A stretch of 64,000 bases of DNA. Origin: G963666705 sp963666705. GTDB lineage: Bacteria; Pseudomonadota; Alphaproteobacteria; CADEGL01. Location of the stretch: assembly GCA_963666705.2 (NCBI GenBank), contig CAXXKO010000017.1, positions 62,001 through 126,000 on the forward strand. Reading direction: 5' to 3'. Positions 18,594-28,013 of the stretch are shown here, piece after piece. Numbering within the stretch: the first letter of the stretch is position 1; every line of letters starts with the position of its first letter. The position numbers and the translations under genes are program-made. The notes beneath the pieces are model-generated. The model saw nothing but the letters and a program-made list of their open reading frames with translations. It searched no databases and was not told where the DNA came from.

Positions 18594-21500
18594 GTGGGAC
18601 ATTGGGGACGGTCGATACTTCTGGGTACGTTGGTCCTTCTGCTGGTGGGCTCCGGGCGAACCGCTGTGGCCGACACCAACTGGGCCGTCACGGTCACGAT
18701 CTACGAAGTTCTTTCGCTGACCGACAGCGAATCCGACGGAGAAGATTTCTACTCCAAGGTGACGATTAGCCCCGGCACCGGCTCCGGGCCGACCACGCAT
18801 TGCGATACTTTCGATCAGCACGTCGACGACGACGATCACATCTTTCCGGAGTGGCGATGCACTGGCCAGGTTCTCGGCGGGCTGGATGCATCCGTGAACA
18901 TCAATCTAGAGATTTGGGACCACGATGATCCCGGCAGCGAAGAGCTTCTCGATATTCACCCGGATGAAGACGTTGAGCTCGTGCCAATGACTTTCAGGCC
19001 CGCAACGCAGCAGCTTCTGATCGCCATGACGAGCGGTCCGCCCGTCGACTTGGGTTGTACCAAGGGCAAAGTGGTCCGGTTCGGACAACATGGCAGTGAC
19101 CGGGCGCAGGTGGTGTTCAGCGTCACAGGCTCTTTGGCGTCGGCGCCCGACGGCGACTCCGACCACGACGGGTTGTTGGACAACTGGGAGATCTGCGGCC
19201 TCGACAGCACCGGGAACGGGAGTGTCGATGTCGACCTGCCGGCGATGGGCGCCCACCCGTACCGCCAGGACGTGTTCGTCGAAATCGACTGGATGGAGGC
19301 CGCCGACTACTCCCACGCACCCTGGCTGCCCGCGCTGATCAATGCCTGGCACGAGCTCCGCAATGCCCCCGTCACCCACCCGAACGTCGAGGGCGAGGCG
19401 CCGCCGCCCGGAATTGCCCTCCATGTGGATGTGGGCACGCTGTACGCGAACTACGACGTGGACTTCCACGGGGACGGCACGCCCGAGATCAGCGTCGGGC
19501 CGGACGGCAATTTCCATCTCGATGAGGGTGGGATCCCCGACATCGGAAATCTCGGAGCTTTGGGGTCCGGAACTCCCGGGGGGGCAATGTGCTTCCGGAA
19601 GACCCAGAACTGGCGAGAAACCCGGCGAGCCCTCTGAGCGACCCGGACTTTTTCGGCCCCGGCTCGGATTTCGCGGCGATCAAGGCGGACCCAGCGAACT
19701 GGCGGACCGCGCGGGATCTCGTTTTCCGTTACGCGGTGTTCGCCCACGATTTGGAGCTCGCGACGGCGCATGGGACGGACAGCGGCGTCGCGGAGTGCTT
19801 GGATACACCACCGTGCAACGACTTCATCGTGTCGTTGGGAGACTGGCCGCCCCACAACTTGGACAAAGATTACGACGGATTTTCGGATCACGGTGGGATT
19901 CCTCTGCCCGGACCGGGACCATCCGGGCTACCGGTGCATGGCCGGAGTCTTTTCCATGCCGTCACGTTCATGCATGAGCTCGGTCACACCTTTGGCCTCG
20001 GCCATGGCGGCTTCTCTGACCGGAATTTCAAGCCGAACTATCTCAGCGTCGCGAACGATTGGTTTTTTGCACCGGGTGGCCTGATTTTCGACTTCACCGA
20101 TGATGGGATGTTGCTGAATGAGCCCGTCGGCAAGGACTACAACAGTGACGGGATCGACGATCGTCACCGACTGATGTTCTCGAACGAGGACCTCCCCACC
20201 CTGCATGAAATCGATCTGAACGAAGAACTCGGCATCGAGGATGGCTTTGCGATCACCGGGCACTTTTGTGCAAATGGCTCCGTCCGCGTTCAAGTCGGAA
20301 ACAAGCCGATCGATTGGAACTGCAACGAGGCGATCGATCCGTACGATGCGATGGATCCGATCATCGTGGACGTCAACAACGATGGCGAAGTGAAGCAACT
20401 GAGTGGCTGGGAGGACTATGGATTCATTGCCGGTGCCGGCATTGATTTTCAGTCCCCGGCCTTCGGCATGAGCCTGAAGGAGCTTCGGGACCTGCAGAGC
20501 AAGACCAGGCGAATTGTCACGCTCAAGAACGAACAGGCCCTCGCCGACCGCTGCGAGTCCGTGGAGCTGATTAGTTTCGAGGAGTTTCCGCGCGGCACGG
20601 TGGTCGAAAATCAGTATGCGCCCTCGGTCTCCTTCCTCAAGGACGCCCTGCGCAAGCCGACGATCATCGATCAGGCCGAGCAAGCGGGCCTGGCGACGCA
20701 GTCGCCCCTCAACTCGCTGATCAACCGGTTCCCCACCACCGCCGCGCCCCTCGTCGTCAGCTTCGAGTGGCCGCAGCGGATGGTGGGCCTCTACCTGGGA
20801 TGGGATCGGCCGTTGCCGCCCACGCCGGACAACTTCGCGGTTCTCAAGGCCTACGACGTCTGGGACAACCCGATGGGCGAGGATCGCCACCTGCTCACGA
20901 CGGGAATCACCGGTTTCCTCGGCATCGGCGCGATCTTCGCGCACGAACGGATCAAGCGAATCGAAATCGCCTACGGTGGTGGCGCGGCCGACGTGCCGGT
21001 GCAGATCGACGACTTGATGCTATGCGCGAAAAAGGACGACAGCGCCGTTATCCCGGTCTTCGCGCAACCGCCGGTGTTCGGCGATAAGCCGGTGACCATA
21101 AAGGTCGACAGCGCGCGGATCGGGACGACCGCCGGGGGCGACGCCGAGCCCGGACATAATTGGTCGTTCATCGAAACGCCTGTCGCGGGGATCCCGATCA
21201 CGGCCAATGGGGCGAGCGGCGACACCAACTTCTTCGTCACCGAGCCAGAAGGGGAGACCATTACCTTCAAGGCCCCGATGACCTACACCCTCGGCGGTGA
21301 GCCGCTCGAGTTCCTTCGTTGGCGATTCGACCAGAACATCTCCTTCGGCGATGGGATGAACGAGATTTCCCTGCCGCTATCGCACAACGCCACGCTCACG
21401 GCAGTTTATGGCGGGCGGAGCTATAGTCAGCCAATCGGCCGCGTACGACCCGAGTTTCGTATGCTCGAATGGCTGCTGCCCTTTGAAGGGCTTCTCAAAC

Positions 21501-21694
21501 AGCAGTCGCAACTGCTCCAAAAGTACGGCGAGCTACTCGACAAACTCATGGACCTGGAAGGCGTGCCCAGGGGCCGCATCACGCCTCTCGTGAAGATTTA
21601 CGGCGAGTTGCTGAGAGTGAACGCGGACCTCTTGAGCGCGTACGCGGCGATGGCGAGGCCCACCCGGGAGCAAGCGCCGGCTTCCTTCAGGTAA
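18594..21694 (+). CDS. Secreted metzincin-type zinc metalloprotease, split by a one-base frameshift at 19576-19585
   Basis: Start GTG 18594 with AGGAG six bases upstream, then a signal peptide (SILLGTLVLLLVGSGRTAVA, cleavage before DTN). N-terminal part: C2-like beta domain (about 25-165; DFYSKVTI, INLEIWDHDDP) and a calcium-type acidic repeat (DSDHDGLLDNWEICG). The frame breaks in a run of seven G; adding one G joins GALGSGTPGG to NVLPEDPELARNP and restores about 1033 codons. Catalytic motif HELGHTFGLGHGG at 19973 is HExxHxxGxxH, so the zinc site is complete. More acidic repeats (DKDYDGFSDHGG, DYNSDGIDD) follow, then beta-rich domains and an amphipathic helical C-terminus. Codon use is less GC-extreme than in neighbouring genes, suggesting acquisition. 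Matrixin- or reprolysin-like; substrate unknown. Confidence 0.8.
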
Positions 21695-21759
21695 GCCGGC
21701 GCCGAATGCGGAATCGAACATCGCCGCGCGCTCGGCGCATCGATTTTCAGACCGAGACC

Positions 21760-21966
21760 CTACAAACGGGCCGCGGCCCTTCGGCGGCCGGCCGCCCCAG
21801 CCCCGGCGGCGAGCACGAAGCGGCGGTCGCAGTAGGGGCATTCGACCCAGCCGCGCGGGCCCATGGCGAGGTAGACCCGGGGATGGCCGAGGGCGCCGCC
21901 GCCGTCGCAGGCGACCGCGCGGGTCTCGACCTCGATTGTCTCGGGGGGCGCGATCTCGTCCGCCAT
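21760..21966 (-). CDS. CHCC-type zinc-finger protein (NDUFS6-like, zf-CHCC)
   Basis: A 68-residue protein with the pattern of the small zinc-binding subunit family related to complex I NDUFS6: ACDGGGALGHPRVYLAMG and WVECPYCDRRFVL supply Cys, His, Cys, Cys. Small proteins of this family are widespread in alphaproteobacteria. The Ala/Arg-rich C-terminus is low-complexity. It is convergent with the metalloprotease and divergent from leuD. Confidence 0.85.
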   Translation of the reverse strand: MADEIAPPETIEVETRAVACDGGGALGHPRVYLAMGPRGWVECPYCDRRFVLAAGAGAAGRRRAAARL

Positions 21967-22141
21967 GCTGGTTCCCTTCCGCCCTGTTCCACCCGCCCAC
22001 GCGTTGACCGGGCGCGGGGCGGGATGATACCCATTGCGCCGCCGCGATCAATCACCCAGACAAGCCCAGGTCCCGAATTCCCGGCTCGCGGCGTGGCGGA
22101 TGGGCTCGGAGGCCGGGACACGAGCCGGGGAGGCGTTCGGA

Positions 22142-22765
22142 ATGGAGAAATTCACCACCCTCACCGGCGTCGCGGCGCCCCTGCCGGCCATCAACGTCGA
22201 TACGGACAAGATCATCCCGGCGCGCTTCCTCAAGACCATCAAGCGCACGGGGCTGGGCAAGCACCTCTTCAACGACTGGCGCTTCGAGGCGGACGGGGCG
22301 GAGAAGGCGGGCTTCGTGCTCAACCAGCGGCCCTACCGCGGGGCCGGCATCCTCATCGCCGGGGAGAATTTCGGCTGCGGCTCGAGCCGCGAGCACGCAC
22401 CCTGGGCGCTGCTCGACTTCGGCATCCGCTGCGTTATCGCGCCGAGCTTCGCCGACATCTTCTTCAACAACTGCTTCAAGAACGGCGTCCTGCCCATCAT
22501 CCTGCCGCAGGACCAGGTCGACGCCCTCATGGCGGACGCGGGCCAGGGAGCCAACGCGACCTTCACCATAGACCTCGCGGCCGAGGCCATCACCCGGCCC
22601 GACGGCTCGACCCTGGCCTTCGCGGTCGACCCCTTCCGCAAGCACTGCCTCCTGGAAGGGCTCGACGATATCGGGCTCACCCTCGAGAAGGCCGCGGGCA
22701 TCGCCAGCTACGAGGAGAGCCAGCGGCGGAAGCGCCCCTGGCTCTGGGGCCAGGGCGGGGCCTAG
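22142..22765 (+). CDS. leuD: 3-isopropylmalate dehydratase small subunit
   Basis: Small subunit of the aconitase-type isomerase interconverting 2- and 3-isopropylmalate in leucine synthesis. The 207-residue protein shows DTDKIIPARFLKTIKRTGLG and FGCGSSREHAPWALLDFGIR, the substrate-specificity region. The large subunit leuC is not in the window. ATG 22142 gives the standard N-terminus MEKFTTLTG; longer upstream frames are not supported. leuB follows after about 700 bp of repeats. Confidence 0.96.
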   Translation: MEKFTTLTGVAAPLPAINVDTDKIIPARFLKTIKRTGLGKHLFNDWRFEADGAEKAGFVLNQRPYRGAGILIAGENFGCGSSREHAPWALLDFGIRCVIAPSFADIFFNNCFKNGVLPIILPQDQVDALMADAGQGANATFTIDLAAEAITRPDGSTLAFAVDPFRKHCLLEGLDDIGLTLEKAAGIASYEESQRRKRPWLWGQGGA

Positions 22766-22773
22766 AGCGGGCC

Positions 22774-23168
22774 CGATGAAAGAGTCTCCCTCTCCCTTGG
22801 GGAGAGGATCGGGGTGAGGGGACGCGCGTCGGCGCGTTATCAAGAGTCTTTCCGCCGCCTACCGGCGGCCAAGCCCTCACCCTCCCGCTTCGCGGGACTC
22901 CGTCTCGACCCCTCACCCTCCCGCTTCGCGGGACTCCATCTCGACCCCTCACCCTCCCGCTTCGCGGGACTCCGTCTCGACCCCTCACCCTCCCGCTTCG
23001 CGGGACTCCATCTCGACCCCTCACCCTCCCGCTTCGCGGGACTCCATCTCGACCCCTCACCCTCCCGCTTCGCGGGACTCCATCTCGACCCCTCACCCTC
23101 CCGCTTCGCGGGTCCCTCCCTCTCCCCGGTTGGGAGAGGGTTCCAAGCGTCAGACGCTAACCACTAGC
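22774..23168. repeat. Composite intergenic repeat, copy 1 (inverted relative to copy at 26043-26267)
   Basis: The segment from CGATGAAAGAGTC to the TTCCAAGCGTCAGACG end is repeated in inverse orientation at 26043-26267, bracketing leuB and asd. It contains CCCTCTCCC/GGGAGAGGG-type stems, the tandem array 22875-23112, and a final stem before CCAAGCGTC. This copy is longer because the tandem array has grown. Noncoding; frames through it are periodic artefacts. The remaining 23169-23463 before leuB holds a CGCGCCCGCGCGGGCGCG palindrome and a segment also found near 30000. Confidence 0.85.
22875..23112. repeat. 36-bp tandem repeat, six full units plus a partial
   Basis: Unit begins CCTCACCCTCCCGCTTCGCG and ends TCTCGACC, with the only variation a G/A in ACTCC(G/A)TCTC. 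Each unit contains the small palindrome CCCGCTTCGCGGG. Units abut without spacers. The copy at 26110-26168 has about two units, so the array expanded here. Being a multiple of three, it keeps frames open on both strands, producing spurious 12-residue-repeat proteins. Confidence 0.95.
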
Positions 23169-23463
23169 TGGCGTTTTTTCGCTCGCGCCAGCGGACCAGT
23201 TAGCCCGCGCCCGCGCGGGCGCGCCACCTTGCGGCCTGGAGCCGCCGGAGCGTCGCGGCGACTGGCCGCAATCATGCAATCGAGGCGCCGGACCCTACCA
23301 AATGCGCGAAAGCCCGGGCCGCGCGGTGGGAAAAGTCGGATATGTTACACGCCCCCGTGTCTGGACCGGGCGTGAGCCCTGCGCTTAAAGTGCCTCCCAG
23401 CGGGCCAGCCGGCGCCGCCTTGCCATCCGCCAATTCTCAAGACACGGGGAGTGCCGCTCGACG

Positions 23464-24576
23464 ATGGCTTCGAACAGGAAGATATTGATCCTGCCCGGCG
23501 ACGGTATCGGGCCCGAGGTGATGGCCCAGGTGCGCCGGGTGATGGAGTGGCTGGACAACCGCGACATCGCCCGTTTCGAGGTCACGGAGGGGCTCGTGGG
23601 CGGCGCCTCCTACGACGCGCACGGCACGCCGCTCACCGACGAGACGCTGACGGAAGCCTATGGCTCGGACGCGATTCTCCTGGGCGCCGTCGGCGGGCCC
23701 AAGTGGGACCATCTGCCCTTCGAGGACAAGCCCGAGCGCGGCCTCCTGCGCCTGCGCAAGGACCTGGACCTGTTCGCGAACCTGCGCCCGGCCCTCGTCT
23801 TCGACGCCCTCGTCGATGCCTCGACCCTGAAGCCCGACGTCATCAGGGGCCTCGACATCATGATCGTGCGCGAGCTCACGGGCGGGATCTATTTCGGCGA
23901 GCCCCGCGGCATCGAGGACCTGGGCGGCGGCCAGCGCCGCGGCGTCAACACCCAGGTCTACACCACGGCCGAGATCGAGCGCGTGGCGCGCGTGGCCTTC
24001 GACCTCGCCCGAAAACGCACCGGCCGGGTATGCTCGGCCGAGAAGGCCAACGTCATGGAGAGCGGTGTCCTGTGGCGCGAGGTGGTGCAGAATCTCCGCG
24101 ATACCGAGTACCTGGACATCGAGCTCAGCCACATGTACGCCGACAACATGGCCATGCAGCTGGTGCGCGCGCCCACCCAGTTCGACGTCATCGTCACCGA
24201 CAACCTGTTCGGCGACATCCTGTCGGACGAGGCCGCCATGCTCACGGGCTCGCTCGGCATGCTGCCCTCGGCGTCCCTCGGCGCGGTCGAGGCGGACGGC
24301 GGCCGCCACGCGCTCTACGAGCCGGTCCATGGCAGCGCCCCCGATATCACCGGCAAGGACATCGCCAACCCGCTGGCCACGCTGCTCAGCTTCGCCATGA
24401 TGCTGCGCTATTCGTTCGATATGGCCGAGGCGGCGACGCTGGTCGAGACGGCCGTCACCAGCGTGCTCGACCGCGGCATGCGCACGACCGACATCATGCA
24501 GCCCAAGGCTGCCCGGGTCTCGACCCCGGTCATGGGCGACGCGCTGCTGCAGCAGCTCAATCGACTGGCCGGCTGA
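23464..24576 (+). CDS. leuB: 3-isopropylmalate dehydrogenase
   Basis: NAD-dependent oxidative decarboxylation of 3-isopropylmalate in leucine synthesis. The 370-residue protein has ILILPGDGIGPEVM, RKDLDLFANLRP, IVRELTGGIYFGEPRG, the catalytic/metal segment SHMYADNMAMQL…TDNLFGDILSDEAAM, and the NAD-binding block ALYEPVHGSAPDITGKDIANP. Start ATG 23464. It follows leuD on the same strand but 700 bp of repeats lie between, so an independent promoter is likely. Confidence 0.97.
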   Translation: MASNRKILILPGDGIGPEVMAQVRRVMEWLDNRDIARFEVTEGLVGGASYDAHGTPLTDETLTEAYGSDAILLGAVGGPKWDHLPFEDKPERGLLRLRKDLDLFANLRPALVFDALVDASTLKPDVIRGLDIMIVRELTGGIYFGEPRGIEDLGGGQRRGVNTQVYTTAEIERVARVAFDLARKRTGRVCSAEKANVMESGVLWREVVQNLRDTEYLDIELSHMYADNMAMQLVRAPTQFDVIVTDNLFGDILSDEAAMLTGSLGMLPSASLGAVEADGGRHALYEPVHGSAPDITGKDIANPLATLLSFAMMLRYSFDMAEAATLVETAVTSVLDRGMRTTDIMQPKAARVSTPVMGDALLQQLNRLAG

Positions 24577-24587
24577 CGCGGCTCCGC

Positions 24588-24615
24588 TTGACCGCGGCCG
24601 CGGCCTCTCTATAGT
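24588..24615 (+). promoter_or_regulatory. Candidate promoter of the small secreted protein
   Basis: TTGACC (24588-24593) and TATAGT (24610-24615) with a 16-bp spacer, each one or two mismatches from consensus, 43 bp before the ATG at 24658. AAGGAGGGG at 24643-24651 is the ribosome site. One of the better-looking promoters in the window. Confidence 0.5.
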
Positions 24616-24657
24616 CGGGATAGTCGGGAAATAGCTTCGGTCAAGGAGGGGGTCTCC

Positions 24658-24834
24658 ATGTCGAGCCTCGGGAAGCCCATCACCGCCGGCATCGTCGCGG
24701 CGGCTTTCCTGGTCGCGGTCTCCGGCGCCGCCATGGCCGGGCCGCGCTGTGGCTCGGGCACGGCGTCGACATCGACCGCGGATTCGGGCGGCGGGACGGC
24801 CGCGCCGTCGAGCAAGGCGAACACCGGCGGCTGA
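24658..24834 (+). CDS. Small secreted Gly/Ser/Thr-rich protein
   Basis: A 58-residue frame not similar to anything I recognise. It has a classic signal peptide: Lys near the start, core IVAAAFLVAVSGAA, cleavage after AMA. The mature part is about 31 residues (GPRCGSGTASTSTADSGGG...) with one Cys directly after the cleavage region. Strong AAGGAGGGG site and a good promoter directly upstream argue it is a real, separately transcribed gene between leuB and asd. The single Cys is not in a lipobox, so it is predicted periplasmic or exported. Confidence 0.6.
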   Translation: MSSLGKPITAGIVAAAFLVAVSGAAMAGPRCGSGTASTSTADSGGGTAAPSSKANTGG

Positions 24835-24939
24835 ATTCGCGGCGGGCGCACGCACCCCTCGAGCCGTGCTTGAACCGGGGGCGGCAAGGCCCCATGTGAA
24901 TGCCTGATCCGGCGGCTTCCGACACAGGATGGATTGGTG

Positions 24940-25965
24940 ATGGGCTACAAGGTCGCGGTGGCCGGCGCCACCGGCGCCGTTGGGCGCGAGATCCTGCAGA
25001 CGCTTGCGGAGCGAAATTTCCCGGCCGACCAGGTGGTGGCGCTCGCCTCCGCCGAATCCGCCGGCAAACCCATTTCCTTCGGCGAGGACGAAGAGCTGCG
25101 GGTCCAGGCGCTCGCCAACTACGGCTTCGAGGGCACGGATATCGCCTTCTTCTCCGCCGGCGGCAAGGTCTCGGCCAAGCACGCCCCGCGCGCGGCCAAG
25201 GCCGGGTGCGTGGTGATCGACAACACCTCGCACTTCCGCATGGACCCGGACGTGCCCCTGGTGGTGCCCGAGGTCAACGCCCACGACATCGCGCGCTACA
25301 CCAAGCGCAACATCATCGCCAACCCCAACTGCTCGACCATCCAGATGGTGGTGGCGTTGAAGCCGCTCCACGATCTGGCGCATATCGAGCGGGTGGTCGT
25401 CGCCACCTACCAGTCGGTCTCGGGCGCGGGGCGCAAGGCCATGGACGAGCTCTTCAACCAGACCCGCGCCATCTACATGAACCAGCCGGCGCGGAACGAG
25501 GTGTTCACCAAGCAGATCGCCTTCAACGCCATCCCGCAGATCGACACCTTCCAGGACGACGGCTCCACCCGCGAGGAGTGGAAGATGGCGGCCGAGACGC
25601 GCAAGATCCTCGACTCCGCCATCCGGGTGTCGGCGACCTGCGTGCGGATCCCCGTCTTCGTCGGCCATGGCGAGGCGGTCAACGTGGAGTTCACGCGCGA
25701 GATCACGGTCGCGAAGGCGCGCGCGGTGCTGCGCGCGGCGCCCGGCGTCGCCGTGATCGACCACCGGGTCGACGAGGGCTACGTCACGCCGGTCGAATGC
25801 GCGGGCGAGGACCAGGTCTATGTCAGCCGCATCCGCAAGGACCCGACGGTCGACAACGGCTTGAGCCTCTGGATCGTCGCCGACAATTTGCGCAAGGGCG
25901 CCGCCCTCAATTCGGTGCAGATCGCCGAGGAGCTCGTCCGCTCCCACCTGAGGAAGGCCGCCTGA
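24940..25965 (+). CDS. asd: Aspartate-semialdehyde dehydrogenase
   Basis: NADPH-dependent reduction of aspartyl phosphate to aspartate semialdehyde, the branch point to lysine/diaminopimelate, methionine and threonine. The 341-residue protein has VAGATGAVGREILQTL, the active-site Cys in IIANPNCSTIQMVVAL, SVSGAGRKAMDEL and RIPVFVGHGEAVNVEF with the catalytic His. Possible starts TTG 24934, GTG 24937 and ATG 24940 lie together; ATG is taken. A composite repeat follows the stop. Confidence 0.96.
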   Translation: MGYKVAVAGATGAVGREILQTLAERNFPADQVVALASAESAGKPISFGEDEELRVQALANYGFEGTDIAFFSAGGKVSAKHAPRAAKAGCVVIDNTSHFRMDPDVPLVVPEVNAHDIARYTKRNIIANPNCSTIQMVVALKPLHDLAHIERVVVATYQSVSGAGRKAMDELFNQTRAIYMNQPARNEVFTKQIAFNAIPQIDTFQDDGSTREEWKMAAETRKILDSAIRVSATCVRIPVFVGHGEAVNVEFTREITVAKARAVLRAAPGVAVIDHRVDEGYVTPVECAGEDQVYVSRIRKDPTVDNGLSLWIVADNLRKGAALNSVQIAEELVRSHLRKAA

Positions 25966-25983
25966 CACCGGTTTCCCCGGGTG

Positions 25984-26047
25984 CGACGGCGCCCGGCGGG
26001 CCGCCTTGCGGCCTGGAGCGATTCCAGATGAGGTGGAAACGCTCCAG
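25984..26047. repeat. Dispersed intergenic repeat ending in a GGAGCGATTCCA stem
   Basis: The segment with GCGGGCCGCCTTGCGGCC followed by GGAGCGATTCCAGATGAGG recurs at 30041-30098. The second part folds back on itself (GGAGCGATTCCA/TGGAAACGCTCC here, perfect at 30066-30096). It lies just after asd and could act as its terminator-like stem. Confidence 0.75.
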
Positions 26048-26267
26048 TGGTTCGCGTCTGACACTTGGAACCCTCTCCCCACATCTTTCCTTGGGGGGAG
26101 AGGGAGGGACCCGCGAAGCGGGAGGGTGAGGGGTCGAGACGGAGTCCCGCGAAGCGGGAGGGTGAGGGCATGGCCGCCGGAAGGCGGCGGAAAGACTCTT
26201 AATAACGTGCCGACGCGCGTCCTCTCACCCCGACCCTCTCCCCAAGGGAGAGGGGGACTCTTTCGTC
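26043..26267. repeat. Composite intergenic repeat, copy 2
   Basis: Inverse copy of 22774-23168 with only about two 36-bp units (26110-26168). It keeps the flanking blocks: the CAGACG/CCAAG-containing end at 26050-26070, a CTCTCCCC…GGGGGGAGAGGG stem, the AAAGACTCTTAATAACG block and the CCCTCTCCCCAAGGGAGAGGG stem. Fills the space between asd and the convergent LysE gene. Confidence 0.85.
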
Positions 26268-26279
26268 GAGTTCGAACCA

Positions 26280-26936
26280 CTAGTCGAACGGCAGGAAGCC
26301 GTCGCCGGTGGCGATGCTGACGATGGCGAGGGCGCCGAAGACCAGGACGATGGCGGCCGAGACGCGGCCCACCCAGCGCATGCCGTGGTGCGAGATATAG
26401 GCGCGCAGGAAGTTTATCCCGAGGGCGATGAAGAGCCACCACAGGCTCGAGCCGACGAAGACGCCCGCCACCAGCACCCAGGCATCGATGGCAGTCACCA
26501 CCGCCTTCATCACGCCGAACGCGGCGAAGACGCCGGCAAAGGTCATGATCGTGATGGGGTTGGTGATGGTCAGCACGAAGGTCGAGGCGAACCTGCCCAT
26601 CTGATCGTTGGCCGACCCGCGGCCGCCGCGGCCATTCACCTGGGCCGGGCCGGCGACCAGGAGCTTGATGCCGAGGACGATCAGCACGACACCGCCGATA
26701 CCCCGGATCCAGACCTGGTGGGCGAGCAGGAATTCCGCGATCACCGAGAGGCCGAAGGCGGCGATCAGGCCGAAGATCGTGTCCGCCACGGCGGCACCCA
26801 GACCCGAGACCAGGCCGGCGATGCGGCCCTCGTGCAGGGTGCGCTGCGCGCATAGCACCCCGACCGGCCCGACCGGCGCCGCCATGGCGAAGCCGATGAT
26901 CACACCCGAGCCGAACAAGGATCCACTGATAGGCAA
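26280..26936 (-). CDS. LysE/RhtB family exporter
   Basis: A 218-residue membrane protein with six predicted helices. The N-terminal FAMAAPVGPVGVLCAQRTLHEGRIAGLVSG carries the family's conserved PVGP-type turn, and TITNPITIMTFAGVFAAFG is the second conserved repeat. Family members export amino acids or small metabolites; no substrate can be named. It is convergent with asd and has no close partner on its strand except pdxY about 100 bp upstream. Confidence 0.9.
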   Translation of the reverse strand: MPISGSLFGSGVIIGFAMAAPVGPVGVLCAQRTLHEGRIAGLVSGLGAAVADTIFGLIAAFGLSVIAEFLLAHQVWIRGIGGVVLIVLGIKLLVAGPAQVNGRGGRGSANDQMGRFASTFVLTITNPITIMTFAGVFAAFGVMKAVVTAIDAWVLVAGVFVGSSLWWLFIALGINFLRAYISHHGMRWVGRVSAAIVLVFGALAIVSIATGDGFLPFD

Positions 26937-27039
26937 ACCGAACCGCCGTTCCTCGGTCGCTGTTTCGATTGACCCCAGCCCGGCGGCCCCGGCCGCCGCC
27001 CGATCGCGGCTGCCCCCGAGGGCGCCGAGCCCACCTTGT

Positions 27040-27882
27040 CTAGCGCAGGCGCTCGGCCTTGAACAGGAATTTGGGCTCGACCAGCAGATTCTGCGCCGCG
27101 ATTAGGGTCAATTCCATCGATCCGGCGGCCGCGGAAGCGCCCATCATGGCGTGGGTGGCCGAGACCGCGCCCGCGAGCGCCGCTGCCGTGTCGGCCGTGC
27201 GCAGCGCATGGCCGAGAAAGAGGGCCGAGAAGAGGTCGCCGGCGCCATTCTTGGGCCCATCCACGAAAGGGGTATCGACGATCCAGGCCCCGTCCGCCCC
27301 GACCGCCAGGGTGGCGATGCGGCCCGGCCCCGGCGCCAGGCCCGTGACCACGACCAGCCCCGGGCCCAGGGCGCGCACGATGTCCGCGGCCACGAGCGCC
27401 TCCTCGACGCCGGCGCACGACCGGCCCGCCAGGAATTCGAGCTCGAAGGCGTTGGGCACCACGATGTCGGCATGGGCGAGCGCCCGCTCGCGGAAGAATT
27501 CGGGGATGCCGGGCCGGACGAAGAAGCCGCGGCCCGCGTCCCCCATGACCGGGTCGCAGCAGACGCGCACGTCGCGGTTGGCCGCGCGCACGCGCAGAAT
27601 CGCGTCGATCGCCACCTCGCCCATGCCGGGATCGCCGAGGTAGCCGGTCAGGACGGCGTCGCACCGGGCGAGCACGCCGCGGTCGTCGAGCCCGCGCACG
27701 ATCTCCGCCACCGACGCGGGCGTGGCGAAATGGCCGCGCCAGCCGCCATGGCCGGGATGGTTGGAGAGCGCGACCGTGTTGACGGCCCAGACCTCGAAGC
27801 CGAGGCGCTGGAGGGTGAAGACGGCGGCCGAGTTCCCAACATGGCCGTAGGCGACCGAGGATTGGATGGAGAGAATGTTCAG
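27040..27882 (-). CDS. pdxY: Pyridoxal kinase PdxY, apparent CTG start
   Basis: ATP-dependent phosphorylation of pyridoxal in B6 salvage. The 280-residue reading has the PdxY N-terminus NILSIQSSVAYGHVGNSAA, GYLGDPGMGE, CDPVMGD, VPNAFELEFLAG and the ribokinase-type anion-hole motif GPKNGAGDLFSALFLG. Homologues begin MNILSIQS; here that Met codon is CTG (27880-27882) with GGAGG seven bases upstream, so CTG initiation is preferred. The alternative is an in-frame ATG at 27951 adding 23 residues with no obvious ribosome site. Confidence 0.93.
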   Translation of the reverse strand: MNILSIQSSVAYGHVGNSAAVFTLQRLGFEVWAVNTVALSNHPGHGGWRGHFATPASVAEIVRGLDDRGVLARCDAVLTGYLGDPGMGEVAIDAILRVRAANRDVRVCCDPVMGDAGRGFFVRPGIPEFFRERALAHADIVVPNAFELEFLAGRSCAGVEEALVAADIVRALGPGLVVVTGLAPGPGRIATLAVGADGAWIVDTPFVDGPKNGAGDLFSALFLGHALRTADTAAALAGAVSATHAMMGASAAAGSMELTLIAAQNLLVEPKFLFKAERLR

Positions 27883-28013
27883 GGCCCGGCCTCCTCGATC
27901 GATGCTCGTGGCCTGTTCCGGGAAGCGGCGCCCGCGGCCAGCCACGCTCATCTTGCCAGCGGGCGGCCAACCATTATAGTGCGCGCGCCCGAAATCGCAG
28001 GAGGCCCCAGGAC

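Noticed and set aside
22875..23112. CRISPR-like array of 36-bp repeats
   Set aside because: Units are contiguous with no spacers and no cas genes are near; it is a simple tandem repeat within an intergenic element.
22814..23167. 117-codon repetitive protein PSPSRFAGLRLD
   Set aside because: Product of the 36-bp array (12 codons per unit); open on both strands because the unit is a multiple of three.
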